Assembly (NCBI GenBank): GCA_035291605.1
Contig: DATDRS010000097.1
Span: forward strand, 1-25,938
DNA: 25,938 bases
From: DATDRS01 sp035291605
Lineage (GTDB): Bacteria > Chloroflexota > Anaerolineae > Anaerolineales > UBA6663
Direction: 5' to 3'
Shown in pieces: positions 16,570-24,591 of this stretch (positions within the stretch are counted from its first letter, which is position 1; each line of letters opens with the position of its first letter). The notes under the pieces are model-generated. The model saw only the letters and a program-made list of their open reading frames with translations. It made no database searches and was not told where the DNA came from. Made by a program: the position numbers and the translations under genes.

Positions 16570-17676
16570 TTACCTCACCCCGCGCAAGTGTTCTTCAAAG
16601 AAGGCGAGGCTTCGCTCGATAAGCAGGGTATGGCCGTCGTCTACGAAGGTGTGGGGCTGGCCGGGATAGGAAAAGTATGCCACCTCTTTCTCCAGGGCGG
16701 TCAACCGCATGTAGAGGTCGGCGGACCATTCGGGCGGCACGGTCGCATCCGCATCGCCGTGGTGGAGGCTCAGCGCGGCCTGGATGTTCGCCAGATAGTT
16801 GATGGGCGAAATGCGTGACACGACCTCCGGTGGCATGGACAGTTCCGGCAGGCCCGGGTCGCCGCGCCAGTCGGCAATCTTGGCAAAGTTTGCGTTTTCG
16901 TCGCCGCTCATCGAGCCATAGAGCAGGACCGCTTTCACATCGGGGCTGACGGTGCTGACGCGCAGCGAAATCCCGCCGCCCATGGAATGCCCGAATAGGC
17001 CGATGGCCTGGGGATCGGCGTAAGGCAGCTGCCTGACCAGCGCAATCAGGTTAAGGACGTCAATCGCATAGCCGATGCGAAACAAGTTTGAGCCGGGATC
17101 GGACTGGCCATAGCCGCGATAGTCCGGATGGATGACGAGGAATCCCGCGCGGGCCAGCGGGTCGGTGTAACGCGTCATGTAGGTGAGCGTTTGATATCCG
17201 GCGGGACTGATGTACCCATGATTGACGATGATCACAGGGAATGGCCCTGGTCCGTGTGGGATGTTCATGAACCCGTACATCGTTAACCCGTCGCTGGGAT
17301 AGGCAATCAGTGTCCGGGTGAAGGCCCTCGTCACCGCCAGCGTCTGCACGAGGGCAATTTCGCCTCCGCCGTAGCCGCGCGCCCGCAGGTCGTCTACGTA
17401 GAGTCCACTGTACGGGTCGGGGGTGGGCGTAGGGGTTGGGAGTGGAGGCGCCGTGTCCGTCGGCGCGGGCGTGAAACCAATCGTCGGGCTGGGAGAAGGG
17501 AGGAGGGCGGGGGGCAGAGTCGGTGTAATGGGCGGCGGGTTGCCGGAGACGGGCAAAGCCGTCGCTGTTTGTGGGCCTCGGCAACCCGCCAGCACTACCG
17601 CTGCAACTAAAAGATACACTCGAGGCGGCTGATGATTATTCAACTTTTGGCGCCAGCCGGAGCGTGACAATCTCAT
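16570..17676 (-). CDS. alpha/beta-hydrolase lipoprotein
   Basis: A surface lipoprotein of up to 368 residues. The signal segment ends in the lipobox LAGC (C32), followed by a Pro/Thr-rich stalk to about residue 88. The alpha/beta-hydrolase domain has oxyanion-region VNHGY (151-155), nucleophile S231 in GHSMGG, acid D308 or D310 in HHGDADATVP and base H342 in GQPHTF. It resembles acyl-peptidase/dienelactone-hydrolase-type esterases; the substrate is unknown. With the ATG at 17676 it overlaps the mannosidase gene by 41 bp; an in-frame TTG at 17643 would reduce this to 8 bp and leave a more usual signal peptide, so the start is uncertain. It is probably in one operon with the mannosidase. Confidence 0.88.
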   Translation of the reverse strand: MRLSRSGWRQKLNNHQPPRVYLLVAAVVLAGCRGPQTATALPVSGNPPPITPTLPPALLPSPSPTIGFTPAPTDTAPPLPTPTPTPDPYSGLYVDDLRARGYGGGEIALVQTLAVTRAFTRTLIAYPSDGLTMYGFMNIPHGPGPFPVIIVNHGYISPAGYQTLTYMTRYTDPLARAGFLVIHPDYRGYGQSDPGSNLFRIGYAIDVLNLIALVRQLPYADPQAIGLFGHSMGGGISLRVSTVSPDVKAVLLYGSMSGDENANFAKIADWRGDPGLPELSMPPEVVSRISPINYLANIQAALSLHHGDADATVPPEWSADLYMRLTALEKEVAYFSYPGQPHTFVDDGHTLLIERSLAFFEEHLRGVR

Positions 17677-20600
17677 ACGGCTTTACGAATAGTGTGAGGC
17701 TAGAGCTCGCGATCATCTGCCCTTCGAGGGTGGGACTCTCGTCCTCCACGGTCAGCGTTTCTTGATTTTCCTCAAGCAGGTTTGTGCGCCACGCCGCGCT
17801 GAGCGGGAAGCCGGTGTGGAGCGTCACCGGCCCGCGCCGGCGATGGTATTCGTACAGCCGCACGATGAAGCCCTTCCCGTCTTCGGCGCGCTTGATCGTC
17901 TCGATGACCACGCGCGCTTGAAAACGATCACCGGGAGGATCCATCCAAATCAGCGGGGGCAGTCTCCGTCGGCGCTCGCCCGTTCCTGGCTGTAGCGCGC
18001 GGCTCATCGGCCAGACGATGAGCGGGTCGTTCAGGCTGTAAGCCTCGCATACCGTCTCATCCAGGAAAAATCCGTCGTCGTGGGCCAGGAGGCTGTAGGC
18101 AAAACGGTGCTCGCCCTGATCGGCTTCAGGGTCGGGCAGGGTAGGGCTGCGGAGCAGGCTGAGGCGGATGACGTTATCCCGGATATCGTGCCCGTATTTG
18201 CAATCGTTGAGCAGGCTCACGCCGTAGCCGCCTTCGCTCAAGTCCACCCACTTGTGCGCGCAGGTTTCAAAGCGCGCCCAATCCCAACTCGTGTTGTGGT
18301 GGGTGGGGCGCTGGACGTTGCCCCACTGAATCTCGTAAGTCGCCACGGGCGAGAGGATGTTTACCGGGAAGGCAACCTTGAGCAGGACGTGCCGCTCGCG
18401 CCAGTCAATCGTCGTGTCGAAGTCGAGCCGAGAGCCGTGCTCGGCTAACGAGATGCGTTGGGTGTAATCGCTATTCAGGACGCGGCGCTTGATTTCCAGC
18501 GTCGCCCGCAGCGGGCCGGCCTCGACCACGCGGACCGACTCAGCCGGTTCGGCCAGCCACATCTTGTCGTCGTAGAAGATATCCACGTCCCAGGCGTCCC
18601 AATCCAGCGGGCGGTCTTCAAATGCTTGAAACTGGTTGGCCATTGCGCCCGCGGGCAGGACTTCGCGCTCACAGACTTTGTCGTAAATACGGGTGATGTC
18701 GCCGTCGGCGTTCAGCTCGACTCGGAGGTTGTAGTTTTCAAGCAATGTGGGCGTGGCTTGCAGGTGCGATGAAGCCTCGATATTTTCCTGGGAAGCCCTG
18801 GCCGGGAGGAGGAAGAGCGGTTCGACATCGTAATCCCCGATGGAGACGCTTAGCCAGGTTCCCTCCTCGGTGGGCTGGGTGAATATCGGGTTGCCGAACC
18901 AGTCCTGCAATTGATATCCGTCGGGCAGCCGGCCGGGCCAAAAGGCCAGGTCGAGGCGGCGAAAAGAGGCCGGGTTCACGATGAGCAGGTCGCCGCCCGC
19001 TTTATCGGCAATTGCCTGCAACGCCGCATCCCGCACCGCTTCGCCGATTCGCCTGATCTCGGCATACTGCTGCTGCGACTCGACGTACACCGGGCCGACG
19101 CTGCTGCCGGGGATGATGTCGTGAAATTGATTCAGGCAAACGAGTTCCCACGCCCGGCGCAGTTCGGCGGCGGGATACGGATCGTTTGAGTCGAGGCTAG
19201 AAGCGTAAGTGGCGAGAAATTCGGCGTCGTGCAGGAGGAACTCGCTCTTACGGTTGGCGCGTTTGCTGCGGCTCTGGGTCGTGTAGGTCCCGCGGTGGAG
19301 TTCGAGGTAGAGTTCGCCGTTCCAGGTGGGCAGGCGCTTCCCGGCTTGCGCTTCGAGGTCGTGGAAGAATTGATAGACGCTCCCCTGCCGGAGGCGCGGC
19401 GTGGCCGGGAAGTTCTCCAATTCGCGCAGGTTCTCCAGCATTTCGCGCGAGGGGCCGCCCCCGCCGTCGCCATAGCCAAAGGCCATGAGCAGAGGCAGCG
19501 GGCGGTCCGCGCCGACCAAATCTTTTTGCCGGTAGTTCGCCCAGGTGCCGATCACCTGGCTGGGAGTGACCTCGGCGTTGTAGGTGCTGGCGAAGGCGCT
19601 CTCGCCCAGTTCGGGGGTGGGGCTGAAGTGCGTGAGCACTTTGGTCCCATCCAGGCCCTGCCACCAAAAGGAGTCGTAGGGCAGACGGTTGTATTGACTC
19701 CAGCCGATTTTGATGGTGAAGAAATATTCCAACCCGGCCTGCCGGATGAGCTGCGGCAGATTCCAGGCGTAGCCGAACACATCGGGCAGCCAGAGCACGC
19801 GCGCGTCCGCTTCCGGACCGAAGTGTTCGCGGAAGAAGGTGCGGCCTAAAAGAAACTGGCGGGCGAGCGATTCGGAGCCGCTGAGATTGCAGTCGGCTTC
19901 CACCCACATCCCGCCGATAGGTTCCCAGCGTCCTTCGGCCACGCGCTGTTTGATCCCTTTAAAGAGTTCGGGATAATCCTGGCACACAAAGTCGTACAGC
20001 TGCGGCTGGCTCTGCGTGAAATGGTAGGCCGGGAATTGTTCCATGAGCCGCAGGACGGAGTGAAAAGTCCGGCCGGCCTTGCGCCGCGACTGTCCCAGCG
20101 TCCAGAGCCAGGCTACGTCAATATGCGCGTGTCCGGCGGCAGTGATCGTCACGTCCAGGGCTGGCCCAGCTTTCGCGACGCCCTCTCTCAGTGCGGCGTG
20201 AGCGAGCGGCACGCTGGCGTAGAACGCCTCGCCAAACGGCTCACGCGTGTCAAGAATCTTGAAGGCCTCGTCGAGCGCCGTGAGCAGTTGGCCCTTCGCG
20301 GGTTCGTTCTCGTCGAGAGCCTTGGCGACGCCGAGTGCACAGCGCGCCGTCGTGACGAAGTCGCGTGTGGGCTGGTCAATCTGCACGAGGGCGCATTCCC
20401 GCATGAAGAGTCTGGTCTGTGGGCTGCCGCTCATCCCGCCGCCGAGGCCGGTCCAGCCGTGCAATGCCAGCAGGTGCGAGCGGCCGTCGAGCCAGCGCGC
20501 GGGCAAGAGAATTTCCTCATGATGGCGGTCGCACGCGGCATAGGCGACGCCGTCCACGTACGCCAGGGCCTCAGGATGCTCAAAGTCACCTGATTTGCCG

Positions 20601-20920
20601 AGCGGGAGGTAGAGCGCGGTCGGGGCGTGGGGCGACCAATCGGCGGGGCGCTGAAAGTGGACGCGGAGGACGAAATCCGTCAGCCACCCGGCCCAATAAG
20701 TGTTTGGCTTGATGGATGCCCAGTGGCTATCGTCCACATCTGGATCAACCGGCGGTGGGGCCAGCGGGCTTTCAAGCGTGAGATAGCGAAATGGCGGGAG
20801 AGGCTGACGGCTGCGATAGACGAGGGCCTGAACGAGGTCAACACGTTGGGCGATCTTCCGGGCTGTCCAGCGAGACTTGTGATTCAGGGGGTGTGCTCCT
20901 GCGCGGCGTTTATTGCGCAT
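17636..20920 (-). CDS. alpha-mannosidase, glycoside hydrolase family 38
   Basis: A 1094-residue GH38 enzyme, the normal length for the bacterial and cytosolic type, which releases alpha-linked mannose with retention. An N-terminal beta-rich domain (about 1-255) precedes the catalytic domain. Zinc ligands are H264 and D268 in GHAHIDVAW and the nucleophile is D380 in LPDVFGYAWNLPQ. The three-helix region and large C-terminal beta domains follow and end in LYEYHRRRGPVTLHTGF and a short tail. There is no signal peptide, so it should act in the cytoplasm on imported or recycled oligosaccharides. The ATG at 20920 has no good ribosome site. The gene precedes the hydrolase gene (overlapping) and the radical SAM gene. 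Confidence 0.95.
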   Translation of the reverse strand: MRNKRRAGAHPLNHKSRWTARKIAQRVDLVQALVYRSRQPLPPFRYLTLESPLAPPPVDPDVDDSHWASIKPNTYWAGWLTDFVLRVHFQRPADWSPHAPTALYLPLGKSGDFEHPEALAYVDGVAYAACDRHHEEILLPARWLDGRSHLLALHGWTGLGGGMSGSPQTRLFMRECALVQIDQPTRDFVTTARCALGVAKALDENEPAKGQLLTALDEAFKILDTREPFGEAFYASVPLAHAALREGVAKAGPALDVTITAAGHAHIDVAWLWTLGQSRRKAGRTFHSVLRLMEQFPAYHFTQSQPQLYDFVCQDYPELFKGIKQRVAEGRWEPIGGMWVEADCNLSGSESLARQFLLGRTFFREHFGPEADARVLWLPDVFGYAWNLPQLIRQAGLEYFFTIKIGWSQYNRLPYDSFWWQGLDGTKVLTHFSPTPELGESAFASTYNAEVTPSQVIGTWANYRQKDLVGADRPLPLLMAFGYGDGGGGPSREMLENLRELENFPATPRLRQGSVYQFFHDLEAQAGKRLPTWNGELYLELHRGTYTTQSRSKRANRKSEFLLHDAEFLATYASSLDSNDPYPAAELRRAWELVCLNQFHDIIPGSSVGPVYVESQQQYAEIRRIGEAVRDAALQAIADKAGGDLLIVNPASFRRLDLAFWPGRLPDGYQLQDWFGNPIFTQPTEEGTWLSVSIGDYDVEPLFLLPARASQENIEASSHLQATPTLLENYNLRVELNADGDITRIYDKVCEREVLPAGAMANQFQAFEDRPLDWDAWDVDIFYDDKMWLAEPAESVRVVEAGPLRATLEIKRRVLNSDYTQRISLAEHGSRLDFDTTIDWRERHVLLKVAFPVNILSPVATYEIQWGNVQRPTHHNTSWDWARFETCAHKWVDLSEGGYGVSLLNDCKYGHDIRDNVIRLSLLRSPTLPDPEADQGEHRFAYSLLAHDDGFFLDETVCEAYSLNDPLIVWPMSRALQPGTGERRRRLPPLIWMDPPGDRFQARVVIETIKRAEDGKGFIVRLYEYHRRRGPVTLHTGFPLSAAWRTNLLEENQETLTVEDESPTLEGQMIASSSLTLFVKPYEIVTLRLAPKVE

Positions 20921-21028
20921 AGCCAGTTAGATATGGCAAGAGACCCAATGAAACCAAGAAACATGTATCAGGCTATGCGAAGCATATCAGTTGGGAGGTA
21001 TTCTATTCGGACGCCACTCTGTGTCAGG

Positions 21029-22369
21029 CTACGGCAACACTTCTAGCGCATCCACCTCGGCCGGGTCATTGTCGCCGCCAGTTGGGACGCTGAGGCGAAC
21101 ACATCCATACATGCCAAGCGGGGCAAACGCGTCAATGTCAATGGCGATCCCGGTGGTCCCATAGAGGTCAGACATGGGGATGATCTGGTTATCGGGTTCA
21201 CCTGGTGTGTAGCCCAGAGCGCCGATATTGGTGTTCGCATCAATCGCGCCGTCGCCCCAATAGAACACGCGGATCCATGGCCCGCCGCAACTGCCGGCAA
21301 CTTCCACGACGACCCAATCCATCTGGATGGCGCCAGAACCTGCCGGTTCCTCGAGCTCATAGTAGACGAGGTCGTAGCCCGCGTGCGGCACGGTGATCGC
21401 TGTTGTCACCAAGACGGTGATAGCATCTCCGCATCCAACCGATGCATAGCTTCCATCCGGCGCGCCGGCATTGGGTTCGCCCGGCGGGTAATTGCCAGGA
21501 CATGGCACTGGCGTATTCGTAGGCGTGGGTGTGTCGATCGGCGTCGGCGTGTTCGTTGGCGTCGCCGTGTGAGTCGGTGTGGGCGTATTCGTCGGCGTGT
21601 GGCTGGGCGTAAAGGTCGGCGTCGGCGTGTGTGTCGCCGTAGGCGTGTTACTAGGCGTAAAGGTCGCCGTGGCCGTGGGCGTCGCCGTATGAGTAGACGT
21701 AGGCGTATTCGTTGGCGTGTTGGTCGGTGTATGGGTTGACGTGGCCGTAGCCGTTGGCGTGCTGGTCGGGGTGTGCGTCGGCGTCGGCGTGACCGTAGGT
21801 GTGTTGGTGGATGTCGGTGGATTGTCCACCGGCTCGTCGGTAGGCGTGAGGGATGGCGGCAACGGAGTGTGAGTGAGCGTCGGCCTCGGCGTACGGGTCG
21901 CGGTGGCGGTTGGAGGAGGAATCGTCTGGGTCTGTGTTGGCTGACGTGTGGGCGTCGCGGTGGTCGATTCCGGCGCCGTCGTGGGCGTGGCAGTCTCCGG
22001 TCGGGCTGTGTCGGTGGCCGTGGACGCGCTGGGCGATGTGGGCGTCGCCGACGGCGTCACTCCGGCAATCGGGAGCCCGCCAGTGGGAGTCGGCCAGAAT
22101 AATCCGGCCACGATGGTCGGCGCGGGGGCAGTCCCCACGAACTCCGGAAACTGCTCGCGGTCGCTGAGAATATCCTCCACGATGGCAGTGCTCACAGGCT
22201 GGAAGACAGTGAAAAGCCAGATGCCGTAGTCAGCCTCCAACCTGGAGCGGGTATCGGCCGGAGGGGAAGGGGCGACGCTCCGTGCGGCGAGGTAGCTGCA
22301 GCCGAGCAGAAGGAGCAGCATCACGGGCACAATGATCAGCCAGCGAAACAAGTCTCGCATCGCGTTCAC
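21029..22369 (-). CDS. anchored Thr/Pro-stalk protein paired with the histidine kinase
   Basis: A 446-residue exported protein of no named family. Residues about 9-27 are hydrophobic and contain LLGC (C24), so it is either a lipoprotein or a single-pass membrane protein. A short region (about 40-75) carries LEADYGI and AIVEDILSDREQF, which align with LAANYGV and RIIEEALKDEAMF of the stalk protein at 1708-2451. A long Thr/Pro stalk (about 85-290) follows, then a C-terminal beta-type domain of about 150 residues with paired Cys (VGCGDAITV, GSCGGPWIRVFYWGDGAID). The GTG at 22369 comes 10 bp after the kinase stop with AAGGA just before it; an ATG at 22360 is the alternative. It is evidently co-transcribed with the kinase. 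Confidence 0.78.
   Translation of the reverse strand: MNAMRDLFRWLIIVPVMLLLLLGCSYLAARSVAPSPPADTRSRLEADYGIWLFTVFQPVSTAIVEDILSDREQFPEFVGTAPAPTIVAGLFWPTPTGGLPIAGVTPSATPTSPSASTATDTARPETATPTTAPESTTATPTRQPTQTQTIPPPTATATRTPRPTLTHTPLPPSLTPTDEPVDNPPTSTNTPTVTPTPTHTPTSTPTATATSTHTPTNTPTNTPTSTHTATPTATATFTPSNTPTATHTPTPTFTPSHTPTNTPTPTHTATPTNTPTPIDTPTPTNTPVPCPGNYPPGEPNAGAPDGSYASVGCGDAITVLVTTAITVPHAGYDLVYYELEEPAGSGAIQMDWVVVEVAGSCGGPWIRVFYWGDGAIDANTNIGALGYTPGEPDNQIIPMSDLYGTTGIAIDIDAFAPLGMYGCVRLSVPTGGDNDPAEVDALEVLP
21510..21815 (-). repeat. low-complexity Thr-Pro coding repeat
   Basis: About 300 bp of degenerate 6- and 12-bp units (GTCGGCGTGTTC-like on the plus strand) encode alternating Thr-Pro, Thr-Ala-Thr and Thr-Asn-Thr-Pro blocks of the stalk. 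It is likely to vary in length between strains and to be hard to assemble from short reads. Confidence 0.75.
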
Positions 22370-22379
22370 GGTTCCTTAC

Positions 22380-24377
22380 TTACAGCTCGGCATGCTCAGT
22401 CGCGCCCGGCGGAGCGTCCGAGACCACCTGCTTCACCGGCAACAGCACCGTAAAGGTGCTGCCCTCCCCTACCGTGCTTTCCACCTGAATTTCCCCCTGA
22501 TGGTCACGAACAATCCCATAACTGACCGACAGGCCCAATCCGGTTCCCTCGCCGGGCGGCTTGGTAGTGAAAAAGGGGTCGAAAATCCGGTTCAAATTCT
22601 CCGGCGGAATGCCCAGGCCGGTATCCTGCACCGCGACCGCCACGGCTGCGTCCGTCTGACTGAGATTGACGTGCAGTGTGCCTCTATTCGGCATCGCCTG
22701 GATGGCGTTTTGGATCAGATTAATCAACACCTGCTCGATTTGCTGCGCGTCGTACATGACCCAGACGGGCTCGTCCGGCAGATCGGCCACGACCTTGACA
22801 TGGGCTTGCCGGGTGAGGAAAGAGGTCAGACGCAGAGCCGCCTCAACGGTGGCCTTCAGGTCTTGAAACTGCATCTCGGCGGAAGACTGCCGGGCGAATT
22901 TCAGCAGGTCGCCGACGATGCGATTGGCGCGCGCGGCGCTGTCGCGAATCGTGGCGATGTGCTCGCGCAGTTTCGGGTCGAGTTGATAATCTTCCAGGGC
23001 GATCTCGGCCAACCCCTTGATAATCGCCAGCGGGTTACGCACGTCGTGGACGATCCCAGCCGTCAGTTGCCCGATGGCGGCGAGCTTTTCCGACTGGACC
23101 AACTGCCGCTGGGTGGACTGCAACCGGGCGTTGATGGCCGCCAGTTCTTTATTCCTCTGCACGGTTTCCGCGTACAGCCGCGCCGCCTCCGCCGTCCGTT
23201 CCCGCAGGCGCAGCGTCATCGTGTCAAAGGCCGTCGCCAACTCACCAATCTCGTCGGCGCGGCGGAGGCCCGACGTCTGCTCCAGGTCGCCGCCTGCGAC
23301 CGCCTGCGAGATAGCGCGCAGGCGCGAGATGGGCCGGGCGATATTTTGCGAGAGGAAAAACCCCAACAGGATGACCGCCCCCGTGACCAGGGTGAAAATC
23401 AGGCTGATGGTGCTCCGGCTGGTGGATTCGACGGCGACGACGTAGTTGCTGGGCAAGACGACGCCGATCGCCCCCGCTTTTTGCTGCTGGACGAATAACG
23501 GCGAATATTCCACCTGAAAATCGCGCTCGTAGAGGCGGAGGTCGCGCATCAGGGAAAGATCGAGGCTGGAGACAACCTGCGGCTCCATATCCAGGACGGC
23601 ATATCCCTCGTCCGGTTCCGAGAGGGTGGTCGCCAGGAGTTTACCCTCCCCCCCCAACACCATGATGTCGGCGTGCGCTTGAGTCTGAAGGTCTGCCAGC
23701 AGTTCCGGGAGGCGCGTGCCAATCATCAGCACGCCGACAATTTGCGCATTGGGATCACGCACCGGGGCGCTGCTGAACAGGTAGACCGCCTCTGGCGGCA
23801 AGGTGAGCAGTCCGGCAAACTTGTCCGCCGTCGCATTGGGCGGCAGGTTGAGGATGTTGGCGACCAGGGGGGTCTGCGACAAATCCACATCCTGGCGCGA
23901 GGCAATGCATTCCTGGGCCGAGGCATTCGCGGCTAACGTGACCAGCTCGCGCCCCCCGCGGTCAACCGCGGTCAGCGCGTCAATGCTGTAATTCAGCACG
24001 AGCGGGCAGAGGAGGGTCTGCAGGGTCCCCACATCGCCGTTGGTCATGGCCTGCGAGACGCCGCCGGTGAAGGCCATGACCCGGAGGTTTTCCAGGTGAG
24101 CTCGTTCCTGCCGGACAATGCCATCCGCCGTCACACGGCTGGCTTCGTGGAGCTGGTTGACAAAACGCTCGCGAAAGGATGAGGTCACCAGCCGGGTAAT
24201 GATGTAGATCCCCAGCATGGCGATCAATACCGTCAACAAGGCATAGGGGACAATCAATTGAGCGCGGAGGCTGGGGAGGAGAGTGAACAGGCGCGCCAGC
24301 AGACCGGGCTGGTCGGCAGGGGGCAAGGCGTCCGCCTGAGCTGGCGGGTGCTCAGGCTTGCTCGATTCCGGTGCCAT
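22380..24377 (-). CDS. membrane sensor histidine kinase with CACHE-type and HAMP domains
   Basis: A transmembrane histidine kinase of 665 residues. It has TM1 (about 40-63), a double-CACHE-like extracytoplasmic sensor (about 68-320), TM2 (323-345), HAMP (346-398), a coiled coil, the dimerisation domain with phosphoacceptor H444 in GIVHDVRNPL, and a HATPase domain with N553/N557 in QVLINLIQNA, D585 in DTGLGIPPEN, and FFTTKPPGEGTGLGL. The sensor matches that of the cyclase at 2444-4633 at many positions (QLxEAxxxTADxxV, DKxAGL, LVGV or IVGV, GxLLAxT). The ATG at 24377 is chosen over 24389 because GAGG lies six bases before it, while the outer ATG directly abuts GGAG. No response regulator gene is adjacent, so its output partner is unknown. 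Confidence 0.92.
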   Translation of the reverse strand: MAPESSKPEHPPAQADALPPADQPGLLARLFTLLPSLRAQLIVPYALLTVLIAMLGIYIITRLVTSSFRERFVNQLHEASRVTADGIVRQERAHLENLRVMAFTGGVSQAMTNGDVGTLQTLLCPLVLNYSIDALTAVDRGGRELVTLAANASAQECIASRQDVDLSQTPLVANILNLPPNATADKFAGLLTLPPEAVYLFSSAPVRDPNAQIVGVLMIGTRLPELLADLQTQAHADIMVLGGEGKLLATTLSEPDEGYAVLDMEPQVVSSLDLSLMRDLRLYERDFQVEYSPLFVQQQKAGAIGVVLPSNYVVAVESTSRSTISLIFTLVTGAVILLGFFLSQNIARPISRLRAISQAVAGGDLEQTSGLRRADEIGELATAFDTMTLRLRERTAEAARLYAETVQRNKELAAINARLQSTQRQLVQSEKLAAIGQLTAGIVHDVRNPLAIIKGLAEIALEDYQLDPKLREHIATIRDSAARANRIVGDLLKFARQSSAEMQFQDLKATVEAALRLTSFLTRQAHVKVVADLPDEPVWVMYDAQQIEQVLINLIQNAIQAMPNRGTLHVNLSQTDAAVAVAVQDTGLGIPPENLNRIFDPFFTTKPPGEGTGLGLSVSYGIVRDHQGEIQVESTVGEGSTFTVLLPVKQVVSDAPPGATEHAEL

Positions 24378-24567
24378 CAGTTGCCTCATCTCCGAAAGCG
24401 CAGCGCATGTCTGGCTACGATCGCCTCAACATCTGACTCTTTCCACATCCCTTCGCCTGAGCAGCACCCCCCTCCGGACGCGGATGGCGGACGGAGAGCC
24501 AGTGGTATTGCGCAGGGGCAGCAATAACACCCAGAATATATCACATAAATGGCGAGAACGTTTGGGG

Positions 24568-24584
24568 GGCGAGCATGTCTCGCC
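24568..24584 (-). terminator. short hairpin after the surface-protein gene
   Basis: GGCGAG and CTCGCC form a six-pair stem with a five-base loop, 7 bp beyond the stop codon of the gene ending at 24592. No U-tract follows on the minus strand (CCCCAAACG), so termination is only possible, not shown. Confidence 0.35.
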
Positions 24585-24591
24585 GGTCGGG

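Noticed and set aside
22332..23498. Open frame of 388 codons on the plus strand opposite the histidine kinase
   Set aside because: Shadow of the kinase gene; no domain, no ribosome site and antisense-type composition.
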